NCBI GenBank assembly: GCA_016124745.1
Contig: WGNC01000015.1
Coordinates: 17,361-81,360 of the forward strand
Direction of reading: 5' to 3'
Length of the DNA: 64,000 nucleotides
Origin: Thiobacillus sp.
Lineage (GTDB): Bacteria > Pseudomonadota > Gammaproteobacteria > Burkholderiales > Thiobacillaceae
The notes beneath the pieces were generated by a model. The model had not been told where the DNA came from. It made no database searches and saw nothing but the letters and a program-made list of their open reading frames with translations. Positions 52,561 to 61,119 of this stretch are shown here, one piece after another. Each line of letters starts with the position of its first letter. The first letter of the stretch is position 1. Position numbers and translations under genes: made by a program.

Positions 52561-54281
52561 GCTTCTCCCTGCACGGCATCGGCGTCGCCGGCGGCATCGC
52601 GATCGGCTATGCGCACCTCACTTCCAATGCCCGCATCGAAGTGCCGCAATACATGCTCGACCGCAAGTACATCAAGGACGAGCTCGCGCGCTTCGACGAG
52701 GCCATCCTCACCACGCGGGCCGAACTCGAGATCCTGCGCATCCACATTCCGGCCAGCGCGCCGGCGGAGCTTTCGGCCTTTCTCGACATGCACCTGATGT
52801 TCCTCGGCGATTCGATGATCGCCGAGGAACCCAAGCGCCTCATCCGTGAGACACAGTGCAACGCCGAATGGGCGCTGACCCAGCAGATGGAAGCACTGGT
52901 GGCGCGCTTCGAGGAGATCGATGACGCCTATCTGCGCAGTCGCCAGGAAGACGTGGTGCAGGTGGTCCAGCGCGTCCTCAAGGCCCTGATGGGCCATCCC
53001 AGCCACATTCCGCTCGATGTCGACTTCGACGTCGAACGCATCCTGGTAGCGCACGAGCTGTCGCCTGCCGATATGGCCCTGTTCAAGAACGTGCATTTTG
53101 CCGCGTTCATCACCGACCTCGGCGGCGCCACTTCGCATACGGCGATCCTCGCGCGCAGCATGGCGATTCCGTCGGTGATGGCGCTGCACAATGCGCGCGG
53201 TCTGATCCGCGACCACGACCTGCTGATCGTCGATGGCCGCGACGGCGTGGTGATCGTCAATCCGGACGAGTCGGTGCTGGCCGAATACCGGCTGCGACAG
53301 AACCAGTGGCGCATCGACACCGACAAGCTCAAGCGGCTCAAAACCAGCAAATCAGCGACGCTCGACGGCACGGCGATCGAACTGATGGCCAACATAGAAC
53401 TGCTGAGCGACATTGATGCAGTGAACGCAGCGGGAGCCCATGGCATCGGTCTTTTCCGCAGCGAGTTCCTGTTCCTCAACCGCGACGATCTGCCCAGCGA
53501 GGAGGAGCAGTACGCCTCCTACAAGGCGGTGGCCGAGGCGATGGACGGCAAGCCGGTCACCATACGCACGCTCGATCTGGGCGCTGACAAGCAGGCGCCG
53601 TGGGGTCATACCGTGGCGGACAATCCGGCGCTGGGCCTGCGCGCGATACGTCTTTGCCTGGCCGAACCCGGACTGTTCCACACCCAGTTGCGCGCGATTC
53701 TGCGTGCCTCGCAGCACGGCCAGATTCGCATGCTGATCCCGATGCTGGCAAATTTCATGGAACTGCGGCAGACCCTGCAGCGCATCGACGAGGCGCGCGC
53801 CTCCCTGCGCAAGGACGGGCTCAAATTCGATGAGGGCCTGCAGGTCGGCGGCATGATCGAAGTGCCGGCAGCCGCACTTTCAGCGGCCTTCTTCGCCGAA
53901 CAGCTGGACTTCCTGTCGATCGGCACCAACGACCTGATCCAGTACACGCTGGCGATCGATCGCGCAGACGACAGCGTCGCGCATCTGTACGACCCGCTGC
54001 ATCCGGCCGTGCTCAATCTGGTGCAGCAAACCATCCGCGCCGGCGCCAAGGCCGGCAAGCCGGTTTCCGTTTGTGGCGAGATGGCGGGCGACCCGTTGTT
54101 GACACGCCTGCTGCTGGGACTGGGGCTGCGGACGTTCTCGATGCAGCCGGCCAGCCTGCTGCAGGTCAAGCAGCAGGTGCTGAAGTCTCATCTGGAAGAA
54201 CTGGCGCCGATGGCACAGCGCCTGCTGAAGAATACCGATCCGGACAGGACCGTGTCCTTGCTGAACCGGCTCAATAACTAG
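52557..54281 (+). CDS. ptsI: PTS enzyme I (phosphoenolpyruvate-protein phosphotransferase)
   Basis: Autophosphorylates with phosphoenolpyruvate and passes phosphate to HPr. In the 574 residues the phosphohistidine is H194 (GGATSHTAILARS). The C-terminal PEP-binding barrel includes GLFRSEFLFLNRD and SIGTNDLIQYTLAIDR, with the catalytic cysteine in VCGEMAGD. The start is TTG at 52557, overlapping the HPr stop by four bases. With no sugar permease nearby, the system resembles the regulatory PTS of many betaproteobacteria. Confidence 0.96.
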   Translation: MSFSLHGIGVAGGIAIGYAHLTSNARIEVPQYMLDRKYIKDELARFDEAILTTRAELEILRIHIPASAPAELSAFLDMHLMFLGDSMIAEEPKRLIRETQCNAEWALTQQMEALVARFEEIDDAYLRSRQEDVVQVVQRVLKALMGHPSHIPLDVDFDVERILVAHELSPADMALFKNVHFAAFITDLGGATSHTAILARSMAIPSVMALHNARGLIRDHDLLIVDGRDGVVIVNPDESVLAEYRLRQNQWRIDTDKLKRLKTSKSATLDGTAIELMANIELLSDIDAVNAAGAHGIGLFRSEFLFLNRDDLPSEEEQYASYKAVAEAMDGKPVTIRTLDLGADKQAPWGHTVADNPALGLRAIRLCLAEPGLFHTQLRAILRASQHGQIRMLIPMLANFMELRQTLQRIDEARASLRKDGLKFDEGLQVGGMIEVPAAALSAAFFAEQLDFLSIGTNDLIQYTLAIDRADDSVAHLYDPLHPAVLNLVQQTIRAGAKAGKPVSVCGEMAGDPLLTRLLLGLGLRTFSMQPASLLQVKQQVLKSHLEELAPMAQRLLKNTDPDRTVSLLNRLNN

Positions 54282-54324
54282 GGCCTGCTAACGCTGCGGC
54301 GTCAATCCGGCAAGGGGCGTGATG

Positions 54325-56229
54325 TCAGGCAGAAAACTGCCCGGCAATCTGCGTCAGTTCGGCCTTCTCGTTGCGCAGGCTGCCGATTTCCGCCTTGATC
54401 TGTGCCATGCGGTTGTGCAGGGTCCCCATGTTTTCGAGAATGCGCTGCAGGCTGCCCAGTCTCGAATCGAGGTAATGCTTGTGCTCGCGGATGCGGGTCA
54501 TGATGGGGTCGAGTGCGATACGCAACCAGCGTTCCGCCTCCTGCCTTGCCAGCTTGAAGGCCTTGCGTGCCTCTTCCGCGAGCCCGGCATAGAAGCGCCG
54601 GATCATGAAGCGCTTTTCCAGCAGCAGGTTGGCGGGATCCTTGCAGAACTCCCCGGTCTCGCGAACCAGCGCAGCGAGTCGGTTTCGGTAGGCGCCCAGA
54701 TCCAGCCTGGGCACCTGCATTTTCGGCAAACCGTGCTGGCGGTGAAAACGGGCATAGGCCTGGTCCAGCGCATCCAGCATGCTGTCGGCCTGTTTGCTGG
54801 CCTGCCCGAGGCGCTCGTTCATCTTTTCGCTCAAATGGCGGATGCCTCGGGTCAGCCCATGCGTGGTCCAGCTGCCTTCGATTGCTTCGCGTCCGGACTT
54901 CAGAATCGCGTCGAGCGTGTCTTCCGACAGATGCGTCATCAGATGCTCGCCCTGCGCCTGCAGGGTCTTGCGGGTGGTCCGAAACTGGTTGGCGGTCGCG
55001 TCGTAGCTGTCCTTTTCCTGTTGCAGGGTGGCGCGCGTCTGCTCGATCAACTCCCGGTTCTTGCCTGACAACTGGGTCAGTTGGATCAGTTCGTCGCTGC
55101 TGCGCTTGATCCGCGCGGCCATGTCGGCCCGGCTCTCGTCCAGCAATGCACTGACCTCGTGGTTGACCGCATGGTAGAGCATGTCGCGTCGCGCCGGGAT
55201 GACCTGATGGGCCAGCAGATATTCCAGCGACTCGATGCCAGAACGCACACGCAACGCAGCATCGCCCCGAATCTTCGCAATCAGCGCTTTTTGCGCCGAC
55301 ACGGTGAACACCTGGCTGCGCGGCAGTTTCAGCACGCGCGCCGTTTCTTCGGCCTGGCGCTCGATCGAGGCCTGTACTTCGGAATCGCTCTTGAGTTCAT
55401 CCCACAGCATGTCGATCTTGTTGAGGATGGCGACATGGTAATGGGCATGACGTGAGACGTGCTTCTGCCAGATCTCCAGGTCCGATCGCGTCACCCCGGT
55501 ATCGGTCGCCAGCATGTACATCACGGCATGCGCATTGGGAATGACCGACAGGGTCAGTTCCGGCTCGGCGCCCAGAGCATTGAGCCCCGGCGTATCCAGA
55601 ACCGTCAGTCCGGCCTGCAGCAGGGGATGCGGGTAATTGACCATGGCATAGCGCCAGGCCGGCACATCCACGGTGCCGTCGGCGCGCAACTGATGGCGTT
55701 CTCCGGGATCCTCGCCGTTCCACAGGCCCAGTTCGATGGCATCGACGGCTGGCATGGCCTTGGTTTCGGTGAGCTTCTTCAGGCTTTCCTGCATCTGGCG
55801 TGAATCCGCGGGATCGACCGCAATCCGGCACCACTCGATCGGCATGCGCTTGAGGTGCGCCAGCGATTCGTTGCGGCGACGGGTTTCGATCGGCAGCAAC
55901 ATGAGGCTGGGCGCCTCGTCCGCATTGGCGAACAATTCGGTCGGGCACATGGTGGTGCGGCCGGCATCGGACGGAAGCAGGCGCTGGCCGTGATCGGCGA
56001 AGAACAGGGCGTTGATGAGTTCGGTCTTGCCGCGCGAAAACTCCGCGACGAAAGCCACCACCAGCTTGTCCTGCCGCAGGCTGGTGGCAGTATCGGCCAG
56101 CCGCAGGGTGCGCTCGAGGTCGATCCCGTGCAGGCGGTCGAGCCACTCGGCATAGTCGGTAATCGCCGCCGCAAGCCGCATGCGCCGATCGCTGAAGTCG
56201 GCAACTTCCTGTTCCAGGTGGACACTCAT
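54325..56229 (-). CDS. Dynamin-like GTPase family protein
   Basis: A 634-residue large GTPase of the bacterial dynamin-like type. The P-loop reads AEFSRGKT (62-69), with Ala in place of the usual first Gly. Switch/G3 is DTPG (212-215) and G4 is NKID (270-273). The second half (about 340-634) is long and helical, predicted to form stalk and tip-like bundles, and contains no clear membrane helix. Such proteins act on membranes in fission, fusion or stress repair; the role here is unknown. The start overlaps the DUF167 stop as ATGA. Confidence 0.85.
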   Translation of the reverse strand: MSVHLEQEVADFSDRRMRLAAAITDYAEWLDRLHGIDLERTLRLADTATSLRQDKLVVAFVAEFSRGKTELINALFFADHGQRLLPSDAGRTTMCPTELFANADEAPSLMLLPIETRRRNESLAHLKRMPIEWCRIAVDPADSRQMQESLKKLTETKAMPAVDAIELGLWNGEDPGERHQLRADGTVDVPAWRYAMVNYPHPLLQAGLTVLDTPGLNALGAEPELTLSVIPNAHAVMYMLATDTGVTRSDLEIWQKHVSRHAHYHVAILNKIDMLWDELKSDSEVQASIERQAEETARVLKLPRSQVFTVSAQKALIAKIRGDAALRVRSGIESLEYLLAHQVIPARRDMLYHAVNHEVSALLDESRADMAARIKRSSDELIQLTQLSGKNRELIEQTRATLQQEKDSYDATANQFRTTRKTLQAQGEHLMTHLSEDTLDAILKSGREAIEGSWTTHGLTRGIRHLSEKMNERLGQASKQADSMLDALDQAYARFHRQHGLPKMQVPRLDLGAYRNRLAALVRETGEFCKDPANLLLEKRFMIRRFYAGLAEEARKAFKLARQEAERWLRIALDPIMTRIREHKHYLDSRLGSLQRILENMGTLHNRMAQIKAEIGSLRNEKAELTQIAGQFSA

Positions 56230-56537
56230 GTTTTTCTATTGTTCTCGATAACAAGCCAGGGGCGTTCAACCCCGCGCACCGCCACGGTCTTCTGCCGCGA
56301 GGCCTCCCCTCGCACCAGACGCACCGCTGACTTCGGCACGTCCAGTTGCGTGGCCAGCCATGACAGCAGATGCGCATTTGCCTTGTTATCGACCGGTGGC
56401 GCGGCAATCTTTAGCTTCAGCCGACCCCCGTGTTCGCCTGCCGCAGCGGTGACTTTTGCGCCGGGTTGCACGTGCAGATCCAGCAACCATTCCGCACCAT
56501 CAGCGTGCGCCCAGACCGGGGGTTCAGAGTGCGCCAA
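56226..56537 (-). CDS. DUF167 (YggU-like) protein
   Basis: A 103-residue protein of the YggU/DUF167 family: LHVQPGAKVT near the start and the core block KIAAPPVDNKANAHLLSWLA, followed by SAVRLVRGEASRQKTVAV. Its function is unknown. The start is a TTG at 56537 inside the end of yggT; no ATG or GTG is available. It overlaps both neighbours and so sits in a coupled proC-yggT-yggU-dynamin unit. Confidence 0.85.
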   Translation of the reverse strand: MAHSEPPVWAHADGAEWLLDLHVQPGAKVTAAAGEHGGRLKLKIAAPPVDNKANAHLLSWLATQLDVPKSAVRLVRGEASRQKTVAVRGVERPWLVIENNRKT

Positions 56538-57099
56538 GCAGTGTCCGCTCCATCAACTGGATTGGCACAATCAGGAGCAGCTGACACAGGATGAACAGCA
56601 GCAGAGGACTCAGGTCTACATTGGCGACCATGGGAAGAATGCGCCGTAGCGGAAACAGAAACGGCTCGGTCAGCTCGTACACCACCGGTGCCAGCGGTGA
56701 ACTGGTGTTGACCCACGACAGCACCGCACGCACCAGGGTCAGGCCGATGATCATGTAGACCGCGAGACTCAGCAGCCGCACCGCCGCAAGTCCCAGCATC
56801 ACCGGCCATACCCTTGCCCCGGCCAGCGCGAAGGGGAAACCGTCCAGCCAGTACGTAGCCGTCACCACCCCCAGTTTGACCAGCAGCGCCAGCAGCAGAC
56901 AGGCCCAGTCCAGGCCGAACAGGCCCGGCACCACGCGGCGCATCGGCTTCACCGCAAAATCCGTGAGGGCGACGATGAACTGGGCGAAAGGATTGCGGAA
57001 CGGCACCCGGAACAGCTGCATCATGAAGCGTAGCAGCAGCGCGACCACGAACAGATTGCCCAGCGTCTGGACGAGAAATGTCAGCGCGCCTGCGATCAT
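56524..57099 (-). CDS. YggT family membrane protein
   Basis: A 191-residue inner-membrane protein with two copies of the YggT domain. Each has a helix pair and a conserved arginine-containing loop: FRNPFAQFIVALTDFAVKPMRRVVPG and VYELTEPFLFPLRRILPMV. Family members have been linked to osmotic or ion homeostasis and septum positioning, without a firm mechanism. Coupled to proC by an ATGA overlap, the standard yggS-proC-yggT-yggU order. Confidence 0.88.
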   Translation of the reverse strand: MIAGALTFLVQTLGNLFVVALLLRFMMQLFRVPFRNPFAQFIVALTDFAVKPMRRVVPGLFGLDWACLLLALLVKLGVVTATYWLDGFPFALAGARVWPVMLGLAAVRLLSLAVYMIIGLTLVRAVLSWVNTSSPLAPVVYELTEPFLFPLRRILPMVANVDLSPLLLFILCQLLLIVPIQLMERTLLGAL

Positions 57100-57911
57100 G
57101 CGAGGCGTCCCAATTCGTCGCCAAGCTCGGCGCTGCGGCGGGTGGCCGCCTCCACCGCCTGCCCGATGGCGAGCCTGACTTCTGCGGCTTCCAGCGCGGA
57201 GAGCCCACGCTCGGTGGTGCCGCCCTTGGAGGTCACGCGCTGCCGCAGCACGGCCGGCTCCTCACGCGATTCCAGCGCCAGCTTGGCCGCGCCGAAGAAG
57301 GTTTGCAGCGCGAGCTGACGTGCGGTGACGGGCGCCAGCCCCTGCGCCACGGCTGCCGCTTCGAGCGACTCGATGAAGTAGAAGACATAGGCCGGACCGC
57401 TGCCCGAAACGGCCGTCACCACGTCCAGCTGCGATTCGTCGTCCAGCCACACCACGCCACCAACGGCCCGCAACACCGCCTCGGCCTGCGAACGCGCCTC
57501 CTGGCCCAGTGTCGCCGAAGCATACAGTCCGGCAACCCCGGCCTGCACCAGCGCCGGTGTATTGGGCATGGCGCGCACGATGCGCGGATGCCCCCCCAGC
57601 CAGCGCGCAAGATCGGCCACCCGCACCCCGGCGGCGATGGACACCACCAGCTGGCCATCCAGACGCGACGCCAGCGTGGCTGCCACCCCGGGCAGGGATT
57701 GCGGTTTGACCGCCAGCACGATCAGGGCATGCAGCCGTGCCTGCGATACATCCGAGTGGGTCACCACGCCGAAGCGCGCGGCCAGTTGGGCCCTGGCATC
57801 CGCATTGATTTCCACCACCTCGATGTCGGCGGGCTGCGTCCCGCTGGAGATCAGGCCGCCGATGATGGCTGCAGCCATGTTGCCGCCGCCGATGAAACTC
57901 ACTTTATGCAT
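57096..57911 (-). CDS. proC: Pyrroline-5-carboxylate reductase
   Basis: Last step of proline synthesis, reducing pyrroline-5-carboxylate with NAD(P)H. The 271 residues begin with KVSFIGGGNMAAAII, the nucleotide fold. They continue with RAMPNTPALVQAG, the AVSGSGPAYVFYFIE loop and, near the end, VTSKGGTTERGLSALE. The start is set at 57911 (MHKVSF), since the upstream in-frame residues are unconserved. Upstream lies a 150-bp palindromic element separating it from yggS. Confidence 0.95.
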   Translation of the reverse strand: MHKVSFIGGGNMAAAIIGGLISSGTQPADIEVVEINADARAQLAARFGVVTHSDVSQARLHALIVLAVKPQSLPGVAATLASRLDGQLVVSIAAGVRVADLARWLGGHPRIVRAMPNTPALVQAGVAGLYASATLGQEARSQAEAVLRAVGGVVWLDDESQLDVVTAVSGSGPAYVFYFIESLEAAAVAQGLAPVTARQLALQTFFGAAKLALESREEPAVLRQRVTSKGGTTERGLSALEAAEVRLAIGQAVEAATRRSAELGDELGRLA

Positions 57912-57923
57912 GTTGCACCTCGG

Positions 57924-58074
57924 ATGTTTCATGAATTCGCGCGATCATCGCGCAGGATTTTGTTTTGGAGGGGAATTTTGTGAAGGAGCGGCGTAGTGAT
58001 TCATACGCCCGACTGAGCAAAGTTTCCATACGAAACAAAAGACCAGCGAGGGCGCGCGGCAATTCATGAATCAT
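57924..58074. repeat. Roughly 150-bp imperfect palindrome (MITE-like or long-hairpin element)
   Basis: The two ends carry ATG(T/A)TTCATGAATT in inverted orientation (57924-57937 and 58061-58074). Further in are matching GCGCG blocks, a TTTTGTTT/AAACAAAA pair and GGAA...TTTG segments. At the exact centre (about 57999) lies GGCGTA-N8-TACGCC (57990-57995 and 58004-58009). The whole gap between yggS and proC is thus one dyad. The right end reaches the yggS stop codon. No open frame is inside. Whether it is mobile or a regulatory RNA hairpin is unknown. Confidence 0.7.
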
Positions 58075-58775
58075 ACGAGGTGGACTCTCTCGCCAAAAAG
58101 TGCAGTGCCGACACGCACGATGGTCGCGCCTTCCAGGATGGCCGCCTCCAGATCGCCCGACATGCCCATCGACAGCGTGTCGAGCGCGTGGCCGTGCCGG
58201 ACCAGCGCATCAAAAGCCGCGCGCACCTGCCGGAATGCGGCACGCTGCTCGGCCAGCCCCGGGGCCGGCGCCGGGATCGCCATCAGGCCTCGCAACGTCA
58301 GCCCCGGCAATGTGGCGACCCTGTCGGCCAACTCCTGCAATTCATTCATGGACACGCCGCCCTTGCTGGCTTCACCGCTGACATTGAGCTCGATGCACAC
58401 CTGCAGCGGAGGCGAACCCGCCGGGCGCTGCGCGGACAACCGCTCGGCGATCTTCAGGCGATCAATGCTGTGCACCCAGCTGAAATGTTCGGCGATGGGC
58501 CGTGTCTTGTTGCTCTGGATCGGGCCGATGAAATGCCATTCCAGCGGCATGTCGCGCAATTCACGCTGTTTTTCCAAAGCCTCCTGTACATAATTCTCGC
58601 CGAATTCGCGCTGGCCGCAGACGGCCAGATCGCGCACCACGGCGGCGCTAAAAGTCTTGCTGGCTGCCAGCAAGCGTATATCCGCCGTGGCTCGCCCGGA
58701 CTCTGCCGCGGCACGCGCAATCCTTTCCCGAACTGCATCCAGCCGTTGGCCAGGGGTCAGCGGGGAGGCGGTCAT
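58071..58775 (-). CDS. yggS: Pyridoxal phosphate homeostasis protein YggS
   Basis: PLP-binding protein of the PROSC/YPL family that controls free PLP levels; the fold is an alanine-racemase-type barrel. In the 234 residues the PLP lysine is K40 (AASKTFS). Also visible are GENYVQEA, EWHFIGPIQSNK and the late LSMGMSGDLEAAI phosphate loop. The start at 58775 is preferred. The upstream ATG (58814) lies between the hexamers of a promoter-like pair, so it would not be on that transcript. It is divergent from pilT. Confidence 0.92.
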   Translation of the reverse strand: MTASPLTPGQRLDAVRERIARAAAESGRATADIRLLAASKTFSAAVVRDLAVCGQREFGENYVQEALEKQRELRDMPLEWHFIGPIQSNKTRPIAEHFSWVHSIDRLKIAERLSAQRPAGSPPLQVCIELNVSGEASKGGVSMNELQELADRVATLPGLTLRGLMAIPAPAPGLAEQRAAFRQVRAAFDALVRHGHALDTLSMGMSGDLEAAILEGATIVRVGTALFGERVHLV

Positions 58776-58805
58776 GCCGGGTTCAAGTTTGCGTGGCTTC
58801 GGACC

Positions 58806-58833
58806 GTTATCCATAACGTTTATTATCTGTCAA
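58806..58833 (-). promoter_or_regulatory. Candidate yggS promoter
   Basis: On the minus strand, a perfect TTGACA (58833-58828) is followed after 16 bp by GATAAC (58811-58806, 4 of 6). Transcription would begin near 58800, downstream of the first ATG at 58814, which supports the internal yggS start. Confidence 0.45.
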
Positions 58834-58864
58834 AACCTCCCACCCAACACTGAACGAGGCACGC

Positions 58865-59908
58865 GTGGACATTTCCGAATTGCTGGCTTTTGCGGTCAAG
58901 AACAAGGCATCCGACTTACACCTCTCGGCAAGCCTGCCGCCGATGATCCGCGTCAACGGCGACGTGCGCCGCATCAATCTGCCGCCGATGGACCACAAGG
59001 ACGTGCACCGCATGGTGTACGACATCATGAACGACAGCCAGCGCAAAGTGTACGAGGAAACGCTGGAACTCGACTTCTCGTTCGAAATCCCCTCGCTGGC
59101 ACGTTTCCGCGTCAATGCCTTCAACCAGCAGTATGGCGCCGGTGCGGTGTTCCGTACGATTCCGTCCAAGGTGCTGACGCTCGAGGAACTCAACTGCCCA
59201 CCGATCTTCAAGGAAATCTCCGACCAGCCGCGCGGCATCGTCCTGGTGTGCGGCCCCACCGGCTCGGGCAAGTCGACCACGCTGGCGGCGATGATGGACT
59301 ACGTCAACGAGAACCAGTACGCGCACATCCTGACCGTCGAGGATCCAATCGAATTCGTGCACCAGAGCAAGAAGTGCCTGATTAACCAGCGCGAAGTCGG
59401 CCCGCATACGCTGTCGTTCAACAATGCGCTGCGATCTGCGCTGCGGGAGGATCCGGACGTGATCCTGGTTGGCGAATTGCGCGACCTGGAAACCATCCGC
59501 CTTGCGCTAACCGCCGCCGAAACCGGCCACCTGGTATTTGGCACCCTGCACACCTCGTCCGCCGCAAAGACCATCGACCGCGTGGTCGACGTGTTCCCGG
59601 CCGCAGAAAAGGAAATGGTGCGCTCGATGCTGTCCGAATCCTTGCGTGCCGTTATCGCGCAGACCCTGCTGAAAACCAAGGACGGCACCGGCCGCGTCGC
59701 CGCGCACGAAATCATGATCGGCACCCCGGCCATCCGCAACCTGATCCGCGAGGGCAAAGTCGCACAGATGTATTCGTCGATTCAGACCGGCGGCAACCTC
59801 GGCATGCAGACGCTCGACCAGTGCCTGCAGGATCTGGTCAAGCGCAACGTGATTGCACCAGGTGCAGCGCGTGCGGCCGCGCAGAACAAAGACGCATTTT
59901 TTGCATGA
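58865..59908 (+). CDS. pilT: Type IV pilus retraction ATPase PilT
   Basis: Hexameric motor that depolymerises pili for twitching motility. The 347 residues have the PAS-like N-terminal domain (1-95) and an ATPase core with Walker A GPTGSGKST (130-138) and the DPDVILVGE box. A TGHLVFGTLHTSSA His-box follows, as does the PilT-specific AIRNLIREGK near 290, which is needed for retraction. The start is GTG at 58865. pilU follows after 10 bp. Confidence 0.97.
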   Translation: MDISELLAFAVKNKASDLHLSASLPPMIRVNGDVRRINLPPMDHKDVHRMVYDIMNDSQRKVYEETLELDFSFEIPSLARFRVNAFNQQYGAGAVFRTIPSKVLTLEELNCPPIFKEISDQPRGIVLVCGPTGSGKSTTLAAMMDYVNENQYAHILTVEDPIEFVHQSKKCLINQREVGPHTLSFNNALRSALREDPDVILVGELRDLETIRLALTAAETGHLVFGTLHTSSAAKTIDRVVDVFPAAEKEMVRSMLSESLRAVIAQTLLKTKDGTGRVAAHEIMIGTPAIRNLIREGKVAQMYSSIQTGGNLGMQTLDQCLQDLVKRNVIAPGAARAAAQNKDAFFA

Positions 59909-59918
59909 GGATTGAACG

Positions 59919-61079
59919 ATGAATGCCGAAAAAACCGTCCACGACCTGCTGCGCCTGATGCTGTCGAAGAATGCCTCCGACCTTTTCCTCACGGCCGGCT
60001 TTCCGCCCGCCATCAAGGTCGACGGCAAGATCACGCCGGTGTCGAACCAGACCCTTACGCCTGCGCATACCAGCGAACTGGCGCGCTCGATCATGAACGA
60101 GCGGCAGTGGAATGACTTCGAAGCGACCAACGAATCCAACTTCGCCATCAGCCCGCCCGAGATCGGCCGTTTCCGCGTCAACGTGTTCGTGCAGCAGGGG
60201 CGCGTCGGCATCGTGATGCGGACGATCAACACCAAGATTCCGAAGATGGAAGACCTCAACCTGCCGCCGATCCTGCGCGACGTCGCGATGATCAAGCGCG
60301 GCCTGGTGATCTTCGTCGGCGGAACCGGCACCGGCAAATCGACCTCGCTGGCAGCGATGGTCGGTTACCGCAACGAGAACGCAGCGGATCACATCATCAC
60401 GGTCGAGGATCCGATCGAATACGTGCACGAGCACAGGAAATCCATCATCACCCAGCGCGAGGTCGGCATCGACACCGACAACTGGTTCTCCGCGCTAAAG
60501 AACACGCTGCGCCAGGCGCCAGACGTCATCCTGATCGGCGAAATCCGCGACCGCGACACCATGGAGTACGCCATCGCCTTCGCCGAAACCGGCCACCTGT
60601 GCCTGTCGACGCTGCACGCCAACAGCGCCAACCAGGCGCTCGACCGCATCATCAACTTCTTCCCCGAGGAGCGGCACCAGCAGCTGTTCATGGACCTGTC
60701 GCTGAACCTGAAGGCGTTCATCGCCCAGCGCCTGTTGAAGAAGGCCGACGGCAAGGGCCGGGTCGCCGCCATCGAGGTGATGCTGAATTCCCCGCTGATC
60801 CAGGAACTGATCCTCAAGGGCGAGGTGCACGCCATCAAGGAAATCATGTCGAAGTCGAACGAGCTCGGCATGAAGACCTTCGACCAGGCGCTCTTCGATC
60901 TCTACGAGGCGGACCTCATCAGCTACGAGGACGCGCTGCGCAACGCGGACTCGATGAACGAGCTGCGCCTGCGCATCAAGCTGCAGGGCAAGGCCGCGAA
61001 GGAGTCCGACAAGCTGGCCGGCCTCGAGCACCTCTCGCTGGAAGAGGAAGCGGACGAAAAGGGCATGGTGGTGCGCTGA
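59919..61079 (+). CDS. pilU: PilT-like ATPase PilU
   Basis: Accessory retraction ATPase that works with PilT. The 386 residues have Walker A GGTGTGKST near 130 and the [16 protein letters not shown] box. In the place of AIRNLIRE, the PilU-type segment SPLIQELILKGEVHAIKEIMSKS is found. The C-terminal extension beyond PilT length is typical of PilU. Codon use changes within its last third towards GCG and GAG codons. Confidence 0.95.
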   Translation: MNAEKTVHDLLRLMLSKNASDLFLTAGFPPAIKVDGKITPVSNQTLTPAHTSELARSIMNERQWNDFEATNESNFAISPPEIGRFRVNVFVQQGRVGIVMRTINTKIPKMEDLNLPPILRDVAMIKRGLVIFVGGTGTGKSTSLAAMVGYRNENAADHIITVEDPIEYVHEHRKSIITQREVGIDTDNWFSALKNTLRQAPDVILIGEIRDRDTMEYAIAFAETGHLCLSTLHANSANQALDRIINFFPEERHQQLFMDLSLNLKAFIAQRLLKKADGKGRVAAIEVMLNSPLIQELILKGEVHAIKEIMSKSNELGMKTFDQALFDLYEADLISYEDALRNADSMNELRLRIKLQGKAAKESDKLAGLEHLSLEEEADEKGMVVR

Positions 61080-61119
61080 GCGCGCCGCCGCCACGGATCA
61101 AGCCTGACAAGGACCCTGC

